DNA from: Ornithinibacillus gellani
GTDB taxonomy: Bacteria > Bacillota > Bacilli > Bacillales > Amphibacillaceae
DNA: 44,483 bases
Assembly (NCBI RefSeq): GCF_003730295.1
Contig: NZ_QTSZ01000022.1
Location: forward strand, 1-44,483
Direction of reading: 5' to 3'
The notes below the pieces were generated by a model, which did not search any database, had not been told where the DNA came from, and saw nothing but the letters and a program-made list of their open reading frames with translations. The position numbers were made by a program, and so were the translations under genes. This document shows, one piece after another, positions 34,896 through 44,362 of the stretch; positions within the stretch are counted from its first letter, which is position 1, and each line of letters opens with the position of its first letter.

Positions 34896-35693
34896 TTAAC
34901 TATGCAAATCTCGCCCTCTATACCTAGAATAGGTTAAGTAGCCAGCCGTTACAGTTATTACAACAGCGAGTAAGATATAAAACACGCTGATACCATTTTC
35001 AACGAGTCCCGTACCTGTAAAATACATAAAAGGTGTTAAAACACTTAGAAAATCAATCGTCCCAATCAACTTTATAATTATCATTAAGAAATATGAAAGG
35101 GCAACAAATAACGCTGAAAAAGAGAGAGCTTTTCCATAACTTGAAAATATTGCGGAAAATAGAAGACCTATAAATAAAAAGAGTATTTGAACAATAAACA
35201 TAGACGGTAAAGTGGTAGCAATTTCACTTAAAATACTTCCTCCTTCTATTTGTGGAACTAACATGATCAGGTTCCCTATCAATGCTGTTAATGTAATAAT
35301 GACTATATTAACGATAGCAGCAATAATCTTGCTAGTAATAATATCTTTACGAGTAAATGGTTTCGTAAAAATGAATTCAGCTGTCCTGTTTCGCTCTTCT
35401 TTACTAATGATAGTCGCTCCTAACACAGCTGCGTGTGTAAATGCTATTATACAATACCACAAGTACATCATCACATAATATCCTATGGGTGTGTTAACAG
35501 GGATAGAGTCAATTCCAAAACCAATTGCTAGGACGGAGGGCAGAGACTCAAACAAATCCATTATTGCATCTCCTGCCTCTACTACAACAGAATATTCTGC
35601 TGCACCAATGGCTATCATGCCAAGCATTACTCCTATCCAAATTAATAAACTTCTTCGGTTTTCTTTCAATTCTTTTCTTACCATAGCTTGCAT
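34896..35693 (-). CDS. ABC-2 type exporter permease, second
   Basis: A 265-residue membrane protein with six predicted helices; the N-terminal charged 'VRKELKENRRSLLIWIGVM' leads into helix 1, and 'ISKEERNRTAEFIFTKPFTRKDI' between helices 2 and 3 is the typical cytosolic motif of ABC-2 permeases that touches the ATPase. It probably forms a heterodimer with the next permease. Separated from it by 12 bases. Last gene of the cargo set. Confidence 0.85.
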   Translation of the reverse strand: MQAMVRKELKENRRSLLIWIGVMLGMIAIGAAEYSVVVEAGDAIMDLFESLPSVLAIGFGIDSIPVNTPIGYYVMMYLWYCIIAFTHAAVLGATIISKEERNRTAEFIFTKPFTRKDIITSKIIAAIVNIVIITLTALIGNLIMLVPQIEGGSILSEIATTLPSMFIVQILFLFIGLLFSAIFSSYGKALSFSALFVALSYFLMIIIKLIGTIDFLSVLTPFMYFTGTGLVENGISVFYILLAVVITVTAGYLTYSRYRGRDLHS

Positions 35694-35705
35694 TTTTTAA
35701 CCTCC

Positions 35706-36497
35706 TTATAAGACCATTTTCATATCTTTTCTAATATAAGTGATATAGCTTGTGATAAAAAATAATAGTAACAAAGCAAAAAATAAAGTAATATAACCAG
35801 CTTCGTAATTTTCTGATGCTAGAACAAGATTAAAGTCAAAATATCTAAATGGAGAAAACAGTCTAGCAATAGTACTCTGTACAACATTAGAAAATAATCC
35901 TATTACATAAAACCCAAAAGAAATCCCTAACGCTAAAGGTAAAGGTGCACTAACTCTGGATACAATAGTACTTATCATTATTCCTAATAGTAAGAAAAAC
36001 AACTGAATCAAAGGGAAAGTTAGATAGATTTGAAAAAAATGACTAAATGAAAACCCTTGTTCAGAAATCATACTAATTGTTACAAAGGATGCTAGAAAAT
36101 AGCATATTCCAATTATGGCAATTACACAAAGCGAGGCCATCAGTTTTGACAAAAAAATCTTTGTTCTTGAGTATGGTTTAGTTATCAGAAAATCAGCAGT
36201 GTTTTGCATGTGTTCTTTAGTGATAATAGAAAGTCCTAAATTGCATGCTTGAATGGCTGCAGCTACTAAAATAATACTATTTAGATAGCTAAAAATCCCT
36301 GTCGTGGTAATGAATAAATCGATGCTAATCCCCATTGTATCTAACATGGGATTATCAGCCAATGACTCTGTAGCAGATGGGTCTCCTGTAAGTGAGACAA
36401 ACATTGGTAACAACAGTATTATTGTGGCTACTAATCCTATAGACCAAACTAAAATAGAACCTCTATATTGTTTCATTTCAAAACGAAAAATGTTCAT
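35706..36497 (-). CDS. ABC-2 type exporter permease, first
   Basis: A 263-residue membrane protein with six helices, similar in layout to its neighbour: 'FRFEMKQYRGSILVWSIGL' before helix 1 and 'ITKEHMQNTADFLITKPYSRTKIF' as the ATPase-contact loop. Two related but different permeases with one ATPase are usual for drug or peptide exporters of Firmicutes. Its start overlaps or abuts the 3' end of the ATPase gene with 12 bases between. Substrate unknown. Confidence 0.85.
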   Translation of the reverse strand: MNIFRFEMKQYRGSILVWSIGLVATIILLLPMFVSLTGDPSATESLADNPMLDTMGISIDLFITTTGIFSYLNSIILVAAAIQACNLGLSIITKEHMQNTADFLITKPYSRTKIFLSKLMASLCVIAIIGICYFLASFVTISMISEQGFSFSHFFQIYLTFPLIQLFFLLLGIMISTIVSRVSAPLPLALGISFGFYVIGLFSNVVQSTIARLFSPFRYFDFNLVLASENYEAGYITLFFALLLLFFITSYITYIRKDMKMVL

Positions 36498-36509
36498 TTG
36501 TTTCCCTCC

Positions 36510-37391
36510 TTATTGATAGTAATGCATAAAAATTTCTTCCAGAGAAGGTTCTTCTATAAAAATATCTGTTATATTCAAGGTTGAAAAACTATTAATTAAG
36601 TTATTAACATTTCCGTTATACATAAAACTAATCTCTTCTTCTTGTTGTTTAAATTCTGATATCCCTTCTAAAGTGAACACCTGTTTTGAAACGGGTTCTT
36701 TCGTACTTAATTGAATACTTTTATATGTGCTAGAACGCAATTCATGAATACTTTGAAGGCTAATAATTTTCCCCTCTTTAATAAAAGCAACACGATCACA
36801 CATTTTCTGTATCTCACTAAGAATATGAGAAGAAAATAATATAGTAGCCCCTTTTTCATTTTCTTCTTTAAGGATCTCAAAGAAAGTATCTTGCATTAAA
36901 GGGTCTAAGCCACTAGTCGGTTCATCTAAAATAATCAGTTTGGGAGAATGCAATAACCCTGCAACAATTCCTACCTTTTTCTTATTTCCAAAGGAAAGAT
37001 CACGAATTTTTCTACTGGTATCTAATTTAAGCCGTTCAGTAAGTTCCTCAATTCGTTTCGAACAATCTTTTTGATACAGTTTAGCAGTATAATCAAGCAA
37101 TCCCTTAACTGTCATTCCTTCGTAAAAAAATGTTTCGGATGGAAGATATCCTACATCCTTTGCAATAGAAGGTGCCTCCTTGATACAGTCCTTACCGAAA
37201 ATAGTGGCACTTCCTGATGTTGGATGAATCAAGGCTAATAAAGTACGAATGGCAGTAGATTTTCCTGCACCGTTCGGACCAATGAAACCAAAAATTTCTC
37301 CTTCCTTAACAGAAAAGCTGACATTATCAATCCCTCTGTGCTTGCCATATTGCTTTGTGAGATTCTGGATTTCAATTACATTTTTTCTCAT
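36510..37391 (-). CDS. ABC exporter ATPase
   Basis: A 293-residue ATPase of the DrrA/NatA/BcrA-like group. Walker A is 'GPNGAGKS', the signature is the shortened 'LSFGNKKKVGIV' common in this group, and Walker B is 'LIILDEPTSGLD'. The C-terminal ~80 residues form the usual accessory domain. With the two permeases it makes an ABC-2 exporter, probably for a toxic compound or peptide. It follows the tetR-like gene by 36 bases. Confidence 0.93.
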   Translation of the reverse strand: MRKNVIEIQNLTKQYGKHRGIDNVSFSVKEGEIFGFIGPNGAGKSTAIRTLLALIHPTSGSATIFGKDCIKEAPSIAKDVGYLPSETFFYEGMTVKGLLDYTAKLYQKDCSKRIEELTERLKLDTSRKIRDLSFGNKKKVGIVAGLLHSPKLIILDEPTSGLDPLMQDTFFEILKEENEKGATILFSSHILSEIQKMCDRVAFIKEGKIISLQSIHELRSSTYKSIQLSTKEPVSKQVFTLEGISEFKQQEEEISFMYNGNVNNLINSFSTLNITDIFIEEPSLEEIFMHYYQ

Positions 37392-37427
37392 AATAATATT
37401 TCCCCTTCCATATTCTTTTTTTACTGA

Positions 37428-38036
37428 TCATTTATAAAAATTCCTTTTAAAGAGTTGCATACATTCTTCAAACACACTATATAATTCATCAAAATCAGTT
37501 TCTTCTGCGTCTGCCATTTTACTCATGTAACCCTCAGATATCCAGTCAATCATGTTCATGACAAGGTTTGGATCAATATCGTCTTTAAATTTCGAAAAAT
37601 CTGCACCATCAAAGGTTATTTCTTGCCCCATAGTTTTGCCATCATCTTTGCTAAAAATAGTTCTTATCTCTTCCTTAACTTCATCAGCATTTTCAAAATA
37701 TGCACTCTGAATAAACGAAGGAACATTAGGATGTTTTTCCATCAAAGCAATCTTCAGCTTACTTGTATATAAAATCCTATCAAATAAATCTGTAATACTA
37801 TCATCAAATTTTTCGACAACTTCAGTGCTAATACTATCGACACACGTATTTACCAAATATATATATAGCTCTTTCTTTGTCCCAAAGTAATGAAATACCA
37901 TTGCTTTCGAAATTCCTGCAGCACTGGCAATATCACTTATGGATGTTTTTTTATAACCGTTCGTTCCAAAGGATTTTAATGCAGCATCAATAATTAAATT
38001 TTGTTTTTTCACAGGCAAACTTAAAAATTTTTCCAA
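37428..38036 (-). CDS. TetR-family regulator of the cargo exporter
   Basis: A 202-residue TetR-type repressor when started at the TTG at 38036, which has AGGAGG eight bases upstream. The open frame reaches an ATG at 38060, but that start would place the ribosome site inside the gene. The DNA-binding domain (12-58) shows 'KKTSISDIASAAGISKAMVFHYFGTKKELY' in pieces; the remainder is a helical ligand-binding domain rich in Asp/Glu. It heads the exporter operon and most likely represses it through the two palindromes just upstream. The inducing ligand is unknown. Confidence 0.88.
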   Translation of the reverse strand: MEKFLSLPVKKQNLIIDAALKSFGTNGYKKTSISDIASAAGISKAMVFHYFGTKKELYIYLVNTCVDSISTEVVEKFDDSITDLFDRILYTSKLKIALMEKHPNVPSFIQSAYFENADEVKEEIRTIFSKDDGKTMGQEITFDGADFSKFKDDIDPNLVMNMIDWISEGYMSKMADAEETDFDELYSVFEECMQLFKRNFYK

Positions 38037-38061
38037 ATAACTCACCTCCTTCTCAAACAAT

Positions 38062-38117
38062 ATAAACCGAATCGGTTTATGAGTATTATAATAACATCAT
38101 AAACCGATTCGGTCAAT
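38062..38117 (-). promoter_or_regulatory. Two TetR operators around the cargo promoter
   Basis: ATAAACCGAATCGGTTTAT (38062-38080) is a perfect 9-bp palindrome around one base. ATAAACCGATTCGGTCAAT (38099-38117) is a second copy with two changes. Between them on the minus strand lies TATAAT, and TTGACC lies inside the distal copy, so both sites cover promoter parts. Centre-to-centre distance is 37 bp. Confidence 0.85.
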
Positions 38118-38163
38118 TAATGTGGAAATTATTTGTAATTAAGAAAGCAAGTTTACTAATTCA

Positions 38164-39081
38164 TTAATTTTGATCTACAATCATCCAGTTTGTATCTTTT
38201 TCTAAGGTCAATTCATACTGTGAAAGCTGTGTTGCTTTGGTTGTTTCATCCAAATATTTTACCGTGACCCATGCTTTAATCTGATTATCCTTTTCTTGAT
38301 ATATAGGATTAACAAGTTCAGAAAATGTATAGTCCTTTTCAATGGCTGGTAAAGTATTATTCTTCACATAATAGGCAAGTTCTTGTTCTGTGGCGGTGGG
38401 ATAGGAGGCAAAGAAGGTTTCTAGGAATAGAGTGACTTCTTCTGCAATTTCTGATTCCACCGTCCCATCGCTTTCCACTTGTTCTGGAGCGAAACTAGAT
38501 TTTTCAGGTTTGTTCCAGATTGTAGGATTTTGGGTAATGACCAGATTTCCCTGTTCATCTTGATAGAGTACAATACGATAGGTTGAACTTATTAACGTAC
38601 TGTCTTTTTCCTCTGTAATTTTTTGCTGTACGGAATAAACCACCGAAAAGGTATTTTCCTTTTCTTCTGTTAACGACCAAATATTGATACCTTGAACAGT
38701 CGAGCTGGTAGGAATATCCTCTCGAACCATATCCGCATTTAAAGCTTGCAGTTCTTCAATCAGATAATCAGTAACCTTTTCTGTTCGTTCTTCCAAGGCT
38801 TCTGATTCATTTTCCCAAGTATAATAGTCTTTCACAAAGATTTTTGTAAAGCTCTCAATGGCAGTTGTATCTCTCATATGGTTCTCCACAATTTCTCTCA
38901 CATGAATGGTATGCTGATCAATCGCTGTAAAGTTTTTATAAATGGCAAAGGCAAGACTGCCAATGAGTAGTATCCATAAAAAAGCCACTGTTTTTTTACG
39001 TGTACCAACAGTCCGTACTTTCGTTTTCTTAGGTTTTGTTTTCAGCGTTTGTTTTTCTTTTTTCTTAAAAAAGTTTTTCAT
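38164..39081 (-). CDS. Conjugation protein Orf13 (TcpC-like)
   Basis: A 305-residue protein with a basic cytosolic N-terminus, one membrane helix (about 31-48) and an extracytosolic part built of two NTF2-like TcpC domains. It matches Orf13 of Tn916, a component of the mating channel similar to TcpC of pCW3 and VirB8. AGAGGG precedes the ATG, 15 bases after the orf14 stop. It is the last transfer gene before the cargo. Confidence 0.9.
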   Translation of the reverse strand: MKNFFKKKEKQTLKTKPKKTKVRTVGTRKKTVAFLWILLIGSLAFAIYKNFTAIDQHTIHVREIVENHMRDTTAIESFTKIFVKDYYTWENESEALEERTEKVTDYLIEELQALNADMVREDIPTSSTVQGINIWSLTEEKENTFSVVYSVQQKITEEKDSTLISSTYRIVLYQDEQGNLVITQNPTIWNKPEKSSFAPEQVESDGTVESEIAEEVTLFLETFFASYPTATEQELAYYVKNNTLPAIEKDYTFSELVNPIYQEKDNQIKAWVTVKYLDETTKATQLSQYELTLEKDTNWMIVDQN

Positions 39082-39096
39082 CTATTCCAACCCTCT

Positions 39097-40116
39097 CTAT
39101 TGTTTGATACGCCCGGCTCCAATAAGATGCTTCTTCCAGTAAGCAGTAGTTAAGTCAGCATAACCAATCGGATCTCCTGCTTGGTACATCTGATTATTTC
39201 CAAGATAGATTCCAACATGGGTGACATAAGTTCCTGCATTATACGTGGAGTGAAAGAACACTAAATCGCCTGGCTTAGCTTCTGATAAAGAAATCGACTC
39301 GGTTGCATCATATTGTTGTTGGGCTGTTCTGGGTAAATTAATCCCCGCTTTCTTGTAACTCCATTGTGTCAGTCCACTACAATCAAAAGAAGTGCTCGGA
39401 TTGTCTCCCCCAAAGACATAAGGATATCCCTCATACTTTAGAGCTTCATCCATTACGGTCTGAACTAATTCATTATCAAATTGAGGCGAGATAAAATATT
39501 GACCCACTAAATCGACATAAAACATATTGCCGTAACGGTAACGCCAACCGCCGTTTTTCTTTACGGCTATGGGGTTCGAGTAAGTGACTTTGCTCCCACC
39601 TGAACGTTCCTTCGCAAAGTTCTCTGCAAGTTCAAAGTTGTACTGGGAACCTCTTTTTGCGACATAATCAATAAATGCACCGCCATAGTTATAAGCTTGA
39701 ATGACTATATTAATATCGCCCCCATTTTTTTCTACGGAATGTAATAAACCCGAAAAGTATTTAGTTCCTTGTTTAATTGAAGCTTCGGTATCTAAAGAAT
39801 TGGGGGGAAGTCCCAATGATTCACTTGATTGCATCACGTCTGGAACTTTTCCACCACTCTCTACTTGAATAATGGCAAGTAGAGTTGGGACATACTCACT
39901 TATTCCATACACTTGTGCATATTTTTCTACCATTGGCTGATGTTTTAACACATCTTCGGAGACCGATACATCGCCGATATCATGAATGAAATCCCTGTTA
40001 TCTGATGAATGTTCTTCATTCGATATAAAAATAGCTACAAATGCTAACAGTCCTAAAAAGGCAAGAAATCCTATTCCGCCAGCAATTAACATGATCTTTA
40101 ATCTCATGACTTTCAT
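39097..40116 (-). CDS. Conjugation cell-wall hydrolase Orf14 (CwlT-like)
   Basis: A 339-residue bifunctional wall enzyme. One N-terminal membrane helix (8-31), then a lysozyme/lytic-transglycosylase-like domain with catalytic Glu86 ('AIIQVESGGK') and a C-terminal NlpC/P60 peptidase with Cys246 ('FDCSGLTQWSYKKAG'), His300 ('THVGIYLG'). It opens the peptidoglycan for the mating channel, as CwlT of ICEBs1. Start overlaps the orf15 stop (TAATG), with GGAGG nine bases upstream. Confidence 0.93.
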   Translation of the reverse strand: MKVMRLKIMLIAGGIGFLAFLGLLAFVAIFISNEEHSSDNRDFIHDIGDVSVSEDVLKHQPMVEKYAQVYGISEYVPTLLAIIQVESGGKVPDVMQSSESLGLPPNSLDTEASIKQGTKYFSGLLHSVEKNGGDINIVIQAYNYGGAFIDYVAKRGSQYNFELAENFAKERSGGSKVTYSNPIAVKKNGGWRYRYGNMFYVDLVGQYFISPQFDNELVQTVMDEALKYEGYPYVFGGDNPSTSFDCSGLTQWSYKKAGINLPRTAQQQYDATESISLSEAKPGDLVFFHSTYNAGTYVTHVGIYLGNNQMYQAGDPIGYADLTTAYWKKHLIGAGRIKQ

Positions 40117-42290
40117 TAGCGTTTCCTCCTAACAGCATGGATTGGACGCTTAGTGATTTGTTTCTGGTTTGTACTTTTCAACGGTTTAGAAGGACGCTTG
40201 ATGATTGTCCGACTATTTTTTGGTCGAGAACGTTCTTCATTGGGAGATCGGCTTTCTTTTTTTACAGGTTGGTTTGGATAATCAATAAAATGTTCTTTTC
40301 TGTCTGGACTCGATAACTGTCGTTGTAACTTGAATTGCTTCCTATGCTCGCTTTTTGTGACAGGTCTTGTCTTTTCTTTTTGTTGAACAGTTGAGTTTTT
40401 TAATCGATCTTGATGTACAGATTCATTGACATTTTGTGTTACTGGCCGTTTAGGATTGACAAATTCCCGAAGAGGGGTACGCTTTTTGTCCAATGCTTGC
40501 CGCCTATCTGCAATGGTTTGACGATGTTTTGCTTCACGTGCTTTATTTACTTGCTGTCTTTTTTCTTTTGCCTGTTTTATGCCTTCTTTAAAATCACGGG
40601 CAGGTTTTGTCAGTTGTTCTTTTCCTTTCATGACTGCATATTGAGCAGTAGTAGGCAAATCATGCAATTGTTCTTTGTGATGCTTGATATTCGCACGGAA
40701 TTGATTTTTTGTACCAAGCACTTTCCCTGTTACTTGTCCTACTTTCTGGCTCAAAGAGGTTGGTTTTGTATTGGCATTTGAGCGTTCTTTGTTATTTTTT
40801 GTAGTCGATGTTAGCCGCTGTAATGGTCGAATAGGGGAGAAGGAACCTTTTGTTTGCTTTGATTTCCCGACCATTGCTCCGACAGTTGCTCCAGTTGTTG
40901 CACCCGCAAGGGTGCGTCCAATGGTTCGCTGTAATCGGCGACTGCCCCGATTAAACATGCGGTAAGGACGACGCATGACTTGACGTCCAACTTGTTGCGA
41001 GTCACTACTTTGCAGTTTAAACATGCTCATAATGTCACCAAGTTTCATGTAAATGCCCGCAAACGTCACAATCTGTAAGAAGGCAATTAAGAAAAAAGGA
41101 TAACTTGTTGTTAAACTGTAAAGCATGGATGAAATACTAAAAGCAACGGTAATGATTAATGTAATCCCAGCACGAAGCATGATCACATTAAACAATTTCA
41201 TAATCGCTTGTTTTCCCATATTTTCAAAAGTCGGTATCATCGACAATAAAAAACCGATAGGTAGAAACATGGCATAGATAATAAACAGAATTTGTGAGAA
41301 AATCATAATACCCGATAGAAGAAACACGAAAATGGAAATGCCAATATTAAATAGAAATAAAAAGAAGACCATTCCTAAACGTGTAGTAGTCTTCGTAATC
41401 GTTAAATTTTTATTGTCGTGATCTTCAATTTCTGTTTTGACGGCACCTTCCCGATCTTTTCCGTTATTTGCATCTGGACTAATGGAAACTAAGGCTTCAA
41501 CACGTTCTTCGCCAATTGTTTCTTTATCTGAATCATCGAACTGCAACAGTAACCAAGGCTGCTCCACTTGAATGGAAAAGAGGTTATTTCGTATCATATC
41601 CACGCTGTCTTTGCCTTGACTTGTCGAGTTCGGCATCAATATTTTGGTTCCTAAATCTAAACTTGCTTGACTAATATCTGCTGAAAAGTCATTAATTTTC
41701 GTAATATATGTTGGAGCATAGGCGATAAAGGATGCGGACAAAATAAACACGACTAAAAAGTTTAAAATGGCCCGTATTGCTTTTGTTGTTTCCCGTTTCA
41801 TTAATCCTGTATAGGCCACGTAAATCCCGATGACTAAAATAAAGATAAGCAGGAAGCCCACATAAAACCCCGAACTGCTAAAACCACTTGCCGTAATTCC
41901 AGCCAATGTTTGCATATTCTTCCCGATGGCATCCGCTGTTTGTGAAATGAAATCCAGTGAATAGGCTTGTTGGATTAAGTAGCCTGTCGCATTTGATAAA
42001 TACAGGCTAATAATCCAAATAAAATTGGTGATTGTATATAAGCCATACATCACTTGTTTTCCGATGCCATCATTCCAGTTCCACGGGAGCCAATCCCAAT
42101 CTGTATCAACGTAAAAATCAAGCTGATAATGGTCAAGGGCATATTTAGAATACAAATTGTCTTCCGATATCGTATCATCCACTAATCCAGCAGCTTGTGC
42201 TAATGTACCAAGTAAAAGAAGACATAGAAAAACGGCGGCACCAATAAGTACCACCGTCAGAACTATTTTTATCAATTTTTGTTTGTTCAT
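40116..42290 (-). CDS. Conjugation membrane protein Orf15 (VirB6-like)
   Basis: A 724-residue protein. A signal-like N-terminal helix, then about seven further helices between residues 75 and 435, form the membrane pore part; residues about 440-724 are a strongly basic, Gln/Arg/Lys-rich cytosolic tail. It corresponds to Orf15 of Tn916 and plays the VirB6/TcpH channel role. GAGGTG precedes the ATG, four bases after the orf16 stop. Tail composition is usual for the family. Confidence 0.9.
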   Translation of the reverse strand: MNKQKLIKIVLTVVLIGAAVFLCLLLLGTLAQAAGLVDDTISEDNLYSKYALDHYQLDFYVDTDWDWLPWNWNDGIGKQVMYGLYTITNFIWIISLYLSNATGYLIQQAYSLDFISQTADAIGKNMQTLAGITASGFSSSGFYVGFLLIFILVIGIYVAYTGLMKRETTKAIRAILNFLVVFILSASFIAYAPTYITKINDFSADISQASLDLGTKILMPNSTSQGKDSVDMIRNNLFSIQVEQPWLLLQFDDSDKETIGEERVEALVSISPDANNGKDREGAVKTEIEDHDNKNLTITKTTTRLGMVFFLFLFNIGISIFVFLLSGIMIFSQILFIIYAMFLPIGFLLSMIPTFENMGKQAIMKLFNVIMLRAGITLIITVAFSISSMLYSLTTSYPFFLIAFLQIVTFAGIYMKLGDIMSMFKLQSSDSQQVGRQVMRRPYRMFNRGSRRLQRTIGRTLAGATTGATVGAMVGKSKQTKGSFSPIRPLQRLTSTTKNNKERSNANTKPTSLSQKVGQVTGKVLGTKNQFRANIKHHKEQLHDLPTTAQYAVMKGKEQLTKPARDFKEGIKQAKEKRQQVNKAREAKHRQTIADRRQALDKKRTPLREFVNPKRPVTQNVNESVHQDRLKNSTVQQKEKTRPVTKSEHRKQFKLQRQLSSPDRKEHFIDYPNQPVKKESRSPNEERSRPKNSRTIIKRPSKPLKSTNQKQITKRPIHAVRRKR

Positions 42291-42294
42291 ATTG

Positions 42295-44362
42295 TCACCT
42301 CGTTTCCTTTTCCCTTACAGGTGGTCGAGTATCGAAAGCATCAAATAAATCTTCAAATACAGGATGGACTTGAATAATCCCGACACGCCCATATAAATCT
42401 TGCATCAAACATTGTCCATTTTCGAGTTCCCGTAGTCGCCTTTGATTTTCTTCATCTTCTTTATCCACTCCAAAGAATTCAAGTGTCTTTTTAATTTCAT
42501 TGATATCTCTGGATCGAAAGGCAAATTTCACACCTATATTATTTTTTAATTTTTCATCCGTTAAATCTGCCGCATTCTGGGTAACAAAGTAGACACCGGC
42601 ATTCATGGCACGCCCTGCACGAACCAATTTATTGGAAAGTGTTTTTCCTTGTGCGACTTGCAGGAAGGACCAGGCTTCATCCAAATCGACGATTTTAAAA
42701 ATACTTCTATCAGAATGGATAAAGTCTAATGCAAAGGTGGAAATGACAATCAGCATGGCGACACTAAGCAGTTCCATTGTTGTATATTCTTCAAAAGTTG
42801 TTTCTGCATCAGGCAAGACCAAATCGGCTACTTGAATGATATTTAATTGTTTTTCTAAACTAATCGAATTTTTCACCGTTCCATCTGAAAAGAGTAGGTG
42901 GGCAAAGTCATAATCGGTAAAACTTTCGATATGGTCAGCAATAGGGCCTGCTATAGGGTTGGGATCACTTCTTAATTCATGAATCACAAGAAGCAAGCCA
43001 CGTTCTTCTTGTTGACCGACTGCCCGAATCGCTCGTCGTAATACAGGAAATTTATCTCCATCTCGACTCGATATACCCGTAAGGAAAGTCAAAATATCAA
43101 TCGCAAGACTTTCTGAATCCTTTTTCTTCTTCATAATGACAAAAGGATCAAGTAGTCCTTTGTTGGAATCATCACTTGTTAAATTGACAATATTTATTTC
43201 ATGTGCGATTTCGGGTAACGTTTCCTTCCATCTTCCTCGTTCTGCCTTAGGATCAACAATGAGTGCTTGTCCACCGAAGAGAACCGCATAATAGACAAGT
43301 AGGTTATTACTAAACGATTTTCCACCACCCAGTGAGCCTAAGAAAGCAGAAGCTAACGCATTGGTGACCGAACCTTTAACCCCTTGACTAGCTAAGCTCG
43401 GGTTAAGATAGACATTTCTTCCCGTATCCAAGTTGTAACCAAAATAAATCCCTTCCGTTTCTCCGAGCATCTGTGTAGCGCCAAACCCAAGTCCTGCCAA
43501 AAAGTCAGATGTAACATACTGAATATAATCATTCATATAGCGTTTACTGGCTGGGATAAATTCACTGTGTAATCCGATCATATCTCCAAACGGACGAACA
43601 AGTTTTACGTTCAAATCGTCGTAAAAATCTTTAACTTCATTACAACGCTGTTTAAGTTCGTCTAAATTAGGGGCGGATACTCGAATGACATAGCTTAATT
43701 TATACATTGATTCTTTCGTTTGGTCGAGCACGTCTTCTAATTCGTTCACCTGTTCCAATGCGTCGATCACGTTACTGCCTGTTTCGTTATCAGATTCCCA
43801 AGCATGATTATCTAAGTCTTTGAGTTCCTTTTTCTTATTCCGCACAGTCGATAACGCTTTTTTATTCGTTACAATTTCCACATTCATGGACGTATCAATC
43901 GGGAAGGTGAATTGTTGTTGCTGGTAATAAAAGATTTCATTCGATGGAAATTCAAGATCACCGACAATCGAATTAATCGTAAAATAAGCAACATAAGTAG
44001 TCTGTTCTTCTTGTTCAATTTTTAAATAACGCTGGTTTTCCTCAATCAAACAACGAGTCGGTTTAATCAAGTCATAACGCTTCACTAACGTTTCCTTTTT
44101 TAACTTCTTTAGAGGGAGGGCATAATCATATTCCTCATAAGCAATGTCTGATTGTCCATGAAGATGTTCAATTAGATAGCCAAAATCATTTTTATTTAAA
44201 GGGCGGATCTTAAAACGTCTAGCTATTTTGTTTTGTAATAAAGATTCCATTTTAGAGAACCGTCTCATTTCTTCATGAGGCATAGAAACAAAATCTCCCA
44301 TAAGATGATGGTTCGCATCACGAATAAAAGAAGATAGAGAAGTAGTTACTGACCTTTGTATA
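42295..44362 (-). pseudogene. Conjugation ATPase Orf16 (VirB4-like), N-terminus cut off by an IS
   Basis: About 668 residues from the first ATG at 44301 and, read as an open frame, up to about 44,362, where the coding pattern stops at an IS-like end. Walker A is 'GSLGGGKS', Walker B 'FKIVDLDEAW', and the C-terminal 'FAFRSRDINEIKKTLEFFGVD' is typical. Orf16 of Tn916 has about 815 residues, so roughly 130-150 N-terminal residues are missing. The ATG at 44301 has no ribosome site (upstream codons continue the protein: ...FIRDANHHL). The ATPase domain is intact but the protein is probably not made in active form. Confidence 0.8.

Larger units (their letters stand above)
30725..44362. mobile_element. 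Tn916/Tn5801-family integrative conjugative element, right part, with ABC-exporter cargo
   Basis: The gene order int, xis, orf8, orf7, orf9 (opposite strand), KTR gene, cargo, orf13, orf14, orf15, orf16 is that of Tn916, and the position at the guaA 3' end is that of Tn5801. Recombination, regulatory and mating-pore genes are visible; orf17-orf24, including relaxase, replication and coupling functions and oriT, would lie beyond 44,362. tet(M) is missing, and a TetR plus ABC exporter set lies in its slot. The element is interrupted within orf16 by an insertion sequence. Base composition of the transfer genes is similar to the host, so the gene order is the main evidence. Confidence 0.92.

Noticed and set aside
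34439-38163. tet(M) or a remnant of it
   Set aside because: None of the frames between the KTR gene and orf13 shows elongation-factor-like GTPase motifs; the space is filled by the TetR/ABC genes.
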